Positions 59,475 to 64,000 of a DNA stretch of 64,000 bases are shown here, one piece after another. How positions within the stretch are numbered: the first letter of the stretch is position 1; every line of letters begins with the position of its first letter. Made by a program: the position numbers and the translations under genes. The DNA is from Streptomyces sp. NL15-2K (lineage in GTDB: Bacteria; Actinomycetota; Actinomycetes; Streptomycetales; Streptomycetaceae), in assembly GCF_030551255.1 (NCBI RefSeq), contig NZ_CP130630.1:8041501-8105500 (forward strand), written 5' to 3'. The notes beneath the pieces are model-generated. The model was not told where the DNA came from. It saw nothing but the letters and a program-made list of their open reading frames with translations, and did not search any database.

Positions 59475-60413
59475 TCAGCGGTGGGCCGGCCGGCGGACGT
59501 ACTGGGGGAAGTGGGCCTCGAGGGTGCGGCGGACGCCGTCCTGCCAGGAGACCGTGCAGGGGCCGGTCAGCGCGCGGCGTCGCGTCGGGTCGAACCGGTA
59601 GGTCTCCCGGGTGACCTCGCTCGGCACCAACCTGGCCTCGACACCTGTCAGTTCGGACATGAACTCGACGCAGTCGGTGATGCCGACCGGTTCGTCGCCG
59701 CCCCAGTTGACCAGTGTCGCCGGGGTCGCCGCGGCCCGCCACAGATGAGGGACCTGGGCCACGAGGTCGTCGGTGTGCAGCGGTGAGCACCAGTTCTGGC
59801 CGTTCACCGGCACGGCGATCGCCTCGCCCGCGAGCATCCGCTTGAAGTACAGCATCGGTACGCCGCCGTAGCCGCCGGGTCCGTACGCGATGTTGAGCCG
59901 CGCGATCGTCGCGGGCAGACCGAGTACCTGGCTGAAGGCGCGCACCGCGCCCTCGGTCGCGATCTTTCCGACGGGGTAGGCGGGCAGCCAGTCGGCGACC
60001 CCGTCGACCGGGTCGTCCTCGGTGTACGCGTGGTCGAGGGTCTGCCGCGCGTACAGGGCGCCGGTGGACACGTACAGAAACGCCTCGGCGGTGCGGCAGT
60101 GCGTCATGAGACGGCCGGTCGCCACCGCGTTGACCTCGGCCGTGGCGTTGAAGTCCCCGTCGTCGCCGCGGCGCACCGCCGAGTGGATGATGTGGGTGAA
60201 GTCCTCGGGCAGGCCTTTGAGCGTGTCCGGCGAGAGGTCCTCCATGTCCCAGTGCCAGGTGGTGACGGACTTCTCGTTGAGCGCGCGCTCGACGCCCGGG
60301 GTGCCGAACCTGCCCAGGCACCAGACGTCGTTGTGCTCGGCGAGGGCTTCCGCGACCGGCCGGGCGACCTGTCCGGTGCCGCCGGTGACCAGGATTTTCT
60401 TCCCCTTCAGCAT
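59475..60413 (-). CDS. NAD-dependent epimerase/reductase family protein
   Basis: A 312-residue extended short-chain dehydrogenase. The nucleotide-binding motif GGTGQVA is at residues 11-17. Active-site elements are VSTGALYA and the region around [18 protein letters not shown], where the usual YxxxK is YPVGK. Its ATG overlaps the A-T-TE stop by seven bases, so the two are translationally coupled and probably act on the same intermediate. Reduction of the synthetase product is the most likely role; sugar epimerisation is less likely because no glycosylation genes are seen. Confidence 0.88.
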   Translation of the reverse strand: MLKGKKILVTGGTGQVARPVAEALAEHNDVWCLGRFGTPGVERALNEKSVTTWHWDMEDLSPDTLKGLPEDFTHIIHSAVRRGDDGDFNATAEVNAVATGRLMTHCRTAEAFLYVSTGALYARQTLDHAYTEDDPVDGVADWLPAYPVGKIATEGAVRAFSQVLGLPATIARLNIAYGPGGYGGVPMLYFKRMLAGEAIAVPVNGQNWCSPLHTDDLVAQVPHLWRAAATPATLVNWGGDEPVGITDCVEFMSELTGVEARLVPSEVTRETYRFDPTRRRALTGPCTVSWQDGVRRTLEAHFPQYVRRPAHR

Positions 60414-63202
60414 GATCTCTCCGTCTCGGTGGTGTTGTGGTCGGCGTCGGCCAGGGCGCGGTCGAGCTCCCGGCGCAGGATCGCCTGGAAGGACGCCACG
60501 TGCCGCGGGCTCATCAGCGTGTAGTGCTCGCCGGGAACCTCGATGTAGCGGTTGGGTCCGGTGGTGTGCTCGTCCCAGCGGCGCAGCTCGTTGTCGAGCC
60601 AGTCCTGCTTGGTGCCGCGCAGGGGGATCGCGTAGAAGACGCTCATCGACGGGACCGTGCCGCTCGGCCGGTAGGAGCGGCCCAGGTCCGTGAGCGTGTT
60701 GGCGAGCTCCGCCCAGTTTCCGAACTTCTCGCCGTCCAGGTCGAGTTCGGCGAGCCGGTCGGCCGGGGCGAGGTCCATGAGGCGTACGATCTGCTCCTCC
60801 ACGGGCAGACCGCGGAGCCGGCCGGGCAGTTCCAGGGCCTGCCTCTTGTCGATCAGGGCCAGGAAGAACGCCAGGTTGACCGCGGTCTCGGCGAAGTCCA
60901 GTTCGTCCATGCGGTACTTGATGTGCGGCGGCAGGTTGAAACTGCCGACGAAGTCGACGCGCTCGCCCTGGGCGCGCAGGACCTTGGCCATCTCGAAGGC
61001 GACCGCGCCGCCGTAGGAGTAGCCGGCGATCGCGTACGGGCCGTGCGGCTGCCGTGCGCGGACGGCGGCCACATAGCAGTCGACCATCTGCTCGAAGGTG
61101 GCGAAGGGCTTCTCGCCCTTGTCGAAGCCGCGGGCGCGCAGGGCGTAGAAGGGCCGGTCGCCCACGAAGTACTTGGCCAGGTTGACGAAGACCAGGACCT
61201 CGCCGACCCCGGGATGGACGCAGAACAGTGGGGTCTTGGTGCCGCTGGTCTGCATCGGCACGACCGGGTCGTACGACGGGATGCCGGATGTCGTCCGCTC
61301 GGTGAGCCGCGCGGCGAGCGACCGGACGGTGGGAGCCCGCAGCACGGTGATGATCTCCAGGTCGGTGACGCCGAGGCGTTGGGCGACCTTGTTGCGCAGG
61401 CGGAGGATGTCGAGCGAGGTGCCGCCGAGGTCGAAGAAGTTGGCGCCGGCGCTGACCGTGCCGGGCTCGGCGTCGAGGATCTCCGCGTAGATCTCGCACA
61501 GGACCTGTTCGGTGACGCCCTCGGGCGGGGTGTAGCCGCCCAGCATGCGCAGGGTGACGTCGGCGACGGCCCGCTGCGGGCTGTCGTACGCGCCGGACTC
61601 CAGGCGCCGGCGCATCACGGAGCGCTGGATCTTGCCGAGGCTGGTCTTGGGGAAGGCGTCCTTCGGCAACGGCAGGATGACGGAGGGCCTGAAGCCCCAG
61701 TGCATCACGACGCTGCTGCGTACGGCGGTGAGCACCTGGTGGAGCGCCGCGTCGTCGCCCTCGGCGACCTCCGGGTGAAAGGCGATCACCAGCTGCTCGG
61801 TGTCGGCGCCCGGCGCGCGGGTCGGGAACGCCGCCACGTAGGAGCCGGCCACGCCGGGCAGCTGTTCGAGGGAGGTCTCGATCTCGTGGCTGAAGTAGTT
61901 GACGCCATTGACGATGACGCTGTCCTTGCTGCGGCCGACCAGTGAGAGCCGCCCGGCCTCGATCCGGCCCAGGTCGCCGCTGCGGAACCAGCCGTCGGCG
62001 GTGAACGCGTCCGCCGTGGCAGCGGGGTTGTTGTGGTAGCCGCGGGTGACCATGGGGCCGGTCAGCTGCAGCTCGCCCACCTCGCCCTCGGGCAGCTCGC
62101 GGTCGTCGGCGTCGGCGATCCGGATGCGCAGGCCGCGCACCGGGGTACCGAGGGAGGCGAACTCGCGGCCCCGGTCCGCCTCGGGGAAGGCCTTGCGGGA
62201 GTAGACGCTGCCGGCGCAGGTCTCGGTCATGCCGAAGGCCGGCCACAGGGCGTCGGGGGCGAGTCCGTGGGGCGCGAAGTGGTCGAGGAAGGCTTCGCCG
62301 GTGGCGCGGACCACGGCCTCGCCGCCGCTGACGATGTGCCGCAGCCGGGTCAGGTCGAGCCGTTCTCCGCTGCCGTGAAGCTCCTCCGCCGCGGAATTGA
62401 GCTGCCCCAGAAGGAAGTTGGGGGTGAAGGTCATGGTCACGCCGTGCCGGGAGGCGAGCCGCAGGAACTCGAGCGGCTCACCGAGGACGACCGAGGGCTC
62501 CACGTGCAGCTGGCGGCTGCCGGTGGACAGCGGGAGCAGATGGCATTCCAGGAGAGCGGCCACATGGTCGAAGGAGACCCAGTTCAGGCTCGTGTCCGCG
62601 GCGGTGAGCCGGTGATGGCCGTTCTTCGCGGCCATGGACGCCAGCAGATTGGCGTGAGTGAGCATGACGGCCTTGGAGTTGCCGGTCGAGCCCGAGGTCA
62701 GCACGAGCAGCGCGGTGTCTTCGGGCGCGGCGGTGTGCGGCTGAGCCGGATCCGCGGTGTACAGCCGGTCCAGCAGGTCGACCGCGAGCCCGTCCACCGG
62801 GGGCAGTTCGGCACCCAGGGACTCGCTGGTGATGACCAGCGGCCGGTCGAGCAGTGCGTCGACGTGGGTCAGCTGGGCGGCCCAGCGCTCGGGGTCGCCG
62901 CGCAGCGGCGCCATGGGGCACGGTACGAAGCCGCCGAGCACCGCGGCCCAGAACGCGGTGAGGAACTCCCTGGGCCGCTCCAGGATCAGGACGACCTTGT
63001 CCTGCGGGCGCAGACCTCGGGCGCGCAGCCCGCCGAGCACCCGCAGGGCGTCGTCGAGGAGTTCCGGGTGGCTCTGTTCCTGGAATGCGGCCGCCGCGCC
63101 CCCGAGGCAGTAGCCGATGCCGGAGTCGGAGTGGTGCCGTGCGGCGTGCACTAGAAGATCCGTGATGCTCTGCTGAGGTGGGGTGTTCACGTTTGTCTCC
63201 AT
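60407..63202 (-). CDS. A-T-TE NRPS-like synthetase (EchA/atromentin-synthetase type)
   Basis: A 931-residue three-domain enzyme. Adenylation, residues 1 to about 545: A3 [29 protein letters not shown] between A3 and A5, FGMTE at 323-327, GDLGR near 409 and catalytic Lys524 in [10 protein letters not shown]. Thiolation: phosphopantetheine Ser596 in [12 protein letters not shown]. Thioesterase: nucleophile Ser729 in GYSYGG, with His in [10 protein letters not shown]. There is no condensation domain. In known A-T-TE enzymes (EchA, RalA, atromentin synthetase) two arylpyruvates are joined into a quinone or furanone; that function is inferred here. It heads the operon A-T-TE, epimerase, NTF2-like. 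Confidence 0.85.
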   Translation of the reverse strand: METNVNTPPQQSITDLLVHAARHHSDSGIGYCLGGAAAAFQEQSHPELLDDALRVLGGLRARGLRPQDKVVLILERPREFLTAFWAAVLGGFVPCPMAPLRGDPERWAAQLTHVDALLDRPLVITSESLGAELPPVDGLAVDLLDRLYTADPAQPHTAAPEDTALLVLTSGSTGNSKAVMLTHANLLASMAAKNGHHRLTAADTSLNWVSFDHVAALLECHLLPLSTGSRQLHVEPSVVLGEPLEFLRLASRHGVTMTFTPNFLLGQLNSAAEELHGSGERLDLTRLRHIVSGGEAVVRATGEAFLDHFAPHGLAPDALWPAFGMTETCAGSVYSRKAFPEADRGREFASLGTPVRGLRIRIADADDRELPEGEVGELQLTGPMVTRGYHNNPAATADAFTADGWFRSGDLGRIEAGRLSLVGRSKDSVIVNGVNYFSHEIETSLEQLPGVAGSYVAAFPTRAPGADTEQLVIAFHPEVAEGDDAALHQVLTAVRSSVVMHWGFRPSVILPLPKDAFPKTSLGKIQRSVMRRRLESGAYDSPQRAVADVTLRMLGGYTPPEGVTEQVLCEIYAEILDAEPGTVSAGANFFDLGGTSLDILRLRNKVAQRLGVTDLEIITVLRAPTVRSLAARLTERTTSGIPSYDPVVPMQTSGTKTPLFCVHPGVGEVLVFVNLAKYFVGDRPFYALRARGFDKGEKPFATFEQMVDCYVAAVRARQPHGPYAIAGYSYGGAVAFEMAKVLRAQGERVDFVGSFNLPPHIKYRMDELDFAETAVNLAFFLALIDKRQALELPGRLRGLPVEEQIVRLMDLAPADRLAELDLDGEKFGNWAELANTLTDLGRSYRPSGTVPSMSVFYAIPLRGTKQDWLDNELRRWDEHTTGPNRYIEVPGEHYTLMSPRHVASFQAILRRELDRALADADHNTTETERSC

Positions 63203-63934
63203 TGCCTGATGGCGCGTCGGGCCCGGCGGCCCTGTGCGTCTACGAGGTGAGAACTGGACGTGCCGCGATGGGGGAGGCCGCGTTTCGGCGACAACAATTC
63301 ATACGGAATCCCGCGGAAGTAGAGAAAAATTCGTTCGGTCGTCCCGTGCGGGTTCAGCGCCTATGCAATGCGGCCACCGGCAAGCGAAATATTTCGATCA
63401 GCGATGGCTGATTCGAAGGGGTTGTGCCATTCGGTGCTCGCCCAGCCGACCTGGGGGAATTGCGCTATTGGTCCGGTATTTACCGGTGCCGGACCGGGTT
63501 CCATGGAGGTCTGGCGACGCCGGAGGTGTGGATGCGCCCAGTGGGGTGTGTGCCCGAAGCGTGGTCACGTCGTGAACTTAGGCGGGAACCTGCCCGAAGT
63601 GCGGGACGGATGGCCGCTAGCGGACAGCGGTACCACGCTGAGTGCATGTTACTTCGCAGTAATGCACGAAAAAAGGAATCAGAACCGCCGCTTCCGGGGG
63701 TTGAGTGCAGCTTGCTGACAACACCTTCAAAGCGGTGTCGGAGGATGATGCCCCGTAGACTGAATCTGGTTGCTCGAACTACTGTCGGGAAACAAGTCGG
63801 CTCCACGCGGCCGAGAAGGTAATTCACTAATAAACAGTTGTAGTTGCCAGATTTTTGTGGGGCGAACAGGTGGTGCCCGTGACCGGCGCAGACCATGCGG
63901 AAGCGGGAATCCGGTGAGCCGTAGGGGGAGCCTT
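63203..63934. promoter_or_regulatory. Divergent intergenic region of the A-T-TE operon
   Basis: A 732-base gap, less GC-rich than the rest of the window. Frames inside it lack Streptomyces codon bias and ribosome sites, so I call no gene. A 9-base direct repeat tgcccgaag lies at 63551-63559 and 63591-63599. AT-rich actaataaac near 63827 may be a -10 region for the rightward gene. The length suggests a regulated divergent promoter. Confidence 0.5.
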
Positions 63935-64000
63935 ATGTCGGACGCATTGGTTGATAAAGGGGGAAAGACGGAGGAGCCGGCGACAGCCGATCACTCCGCC
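63935..64000 (+). CDS. Start of an unidentified gene (3' end outside window)
   Basis: ATG 63935 follows TAGGGGGAG at good spacing and the frame is open to the window edge (22 codons: MSDALVDKGGKTEEPATADH and beyond). The visible residues are polar and probably disordered, so no family can be named. It is divergent from the A-T-TE operon and may be its next member. Confidence 0.55.
   Translation, partial: MSDALVDKGGKTEEPATADHSA

Noticed and set aside
63480..63896. A 138-codon minus-strand open frame in the gap upstream of the A-T-TE gene
   Set aside because: No ribosome site, amino-acid composition and codon use unlike the neighbours, and no recognisable domain; treated as non-coding.

Overview
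The window is high-GC actinobacterial DNA and almost certainly comes from Streptomyces. The evidence is GC-rich third codon positions, many GTG/TTG starts behind GGAGG-type ribosome sites, two adjacent M4 proteases, paired YkuD L,D-transpeptidases, and a glgE-treS-pep2-glgB operon facing glgP. From memory, not from a search, the order from the MerR/thioredoxin pair to the EF-hand gene resembles the S. coelicolor SCO543x-SCO546x region, so positions about 8.5-54.5 kb look like conserved core chromosome carrying insertions. The flanks look accessory.

Layout. 0-4.6 kb: a conflict-type locus with a window-truncated STAND/TPR gene facing a second NB-ARC/TPR gene. The second gene overlaps a nucleoside-phosphorylase-like gene, with a divergent four-helix membrane protein beside it. 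4.6-8.5 kb: a CitA/CitB-type two-component pair divergent from a DctA transporter. 8.8-12 kb: a MerR regulator coupled to a CPPC thioredoxin, then a HelD/HelR-like RNA polymerase-associated NTPase. 12-25 kb: the GlgE pathway. TreS makes maltose from trehalose, Pep2 phosphorylates it, GlgE polymerises maltose 1-phosphate, GlgB branches the glucan and GlgP phosphorolyses it; GlgX (44.7-46.9 kb) debranches. A subtilase between glgE and glgP carries an in-frame miniature palindromic element. 25-29 kb: a Trypco2 gene coupled to a trypsin-STAND-TPR gene, a second conflict-type operon. 29-35 kb: DUF1990, a GNAT-membrane fusion and two M4 metalloproteases. 35-42.4 kb: two heterodimeric ABC exporters, preceded by a large orphan TnpB gene. 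47-54.5 kb: two L,D-transpeptidases, a crotonase, a regulatory ATPase, a YVTN lipoprotein, a secreted guanine ADP-ribosyltransferase of the ScARP/Scabin type, a GNAT protein and an EF-hand protein. 54.5-55.8 kb: an IS30-family element sitting in the loop of what looks like the EF-hand gene's terminator.

From 56 kb to the end is a likely specialised-metabolite locus: polyprenyl diphosphate synthase, FMN quinone reductase, LysR regulator, NTF2-like protein, NAD-dependent epimerase/reductase and an A-T-TE synthetase. The A-T-TE architecture and its partners suggest an arylpyruvate-derived terphenyl or quinone pathway (EchA/atromentin synthetase-like), possibly prenylated. The cluster runs off the right edge.

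Strongest leads: the palindromic element translated in frame exactly at the propeptide/mature junction of the subtilase, with a sister copy 9.5 kb away that shares its core, its CTAG duplication and a compensatory stem change; the overlapping phosphorylase/NB-ARC genes that look like a split fusion; the Trypco2-trypsin-STAND operon; the A-T-TE cluster; and the orphan TnpB. No tRNA, rRNA or CRISPR array was seen.
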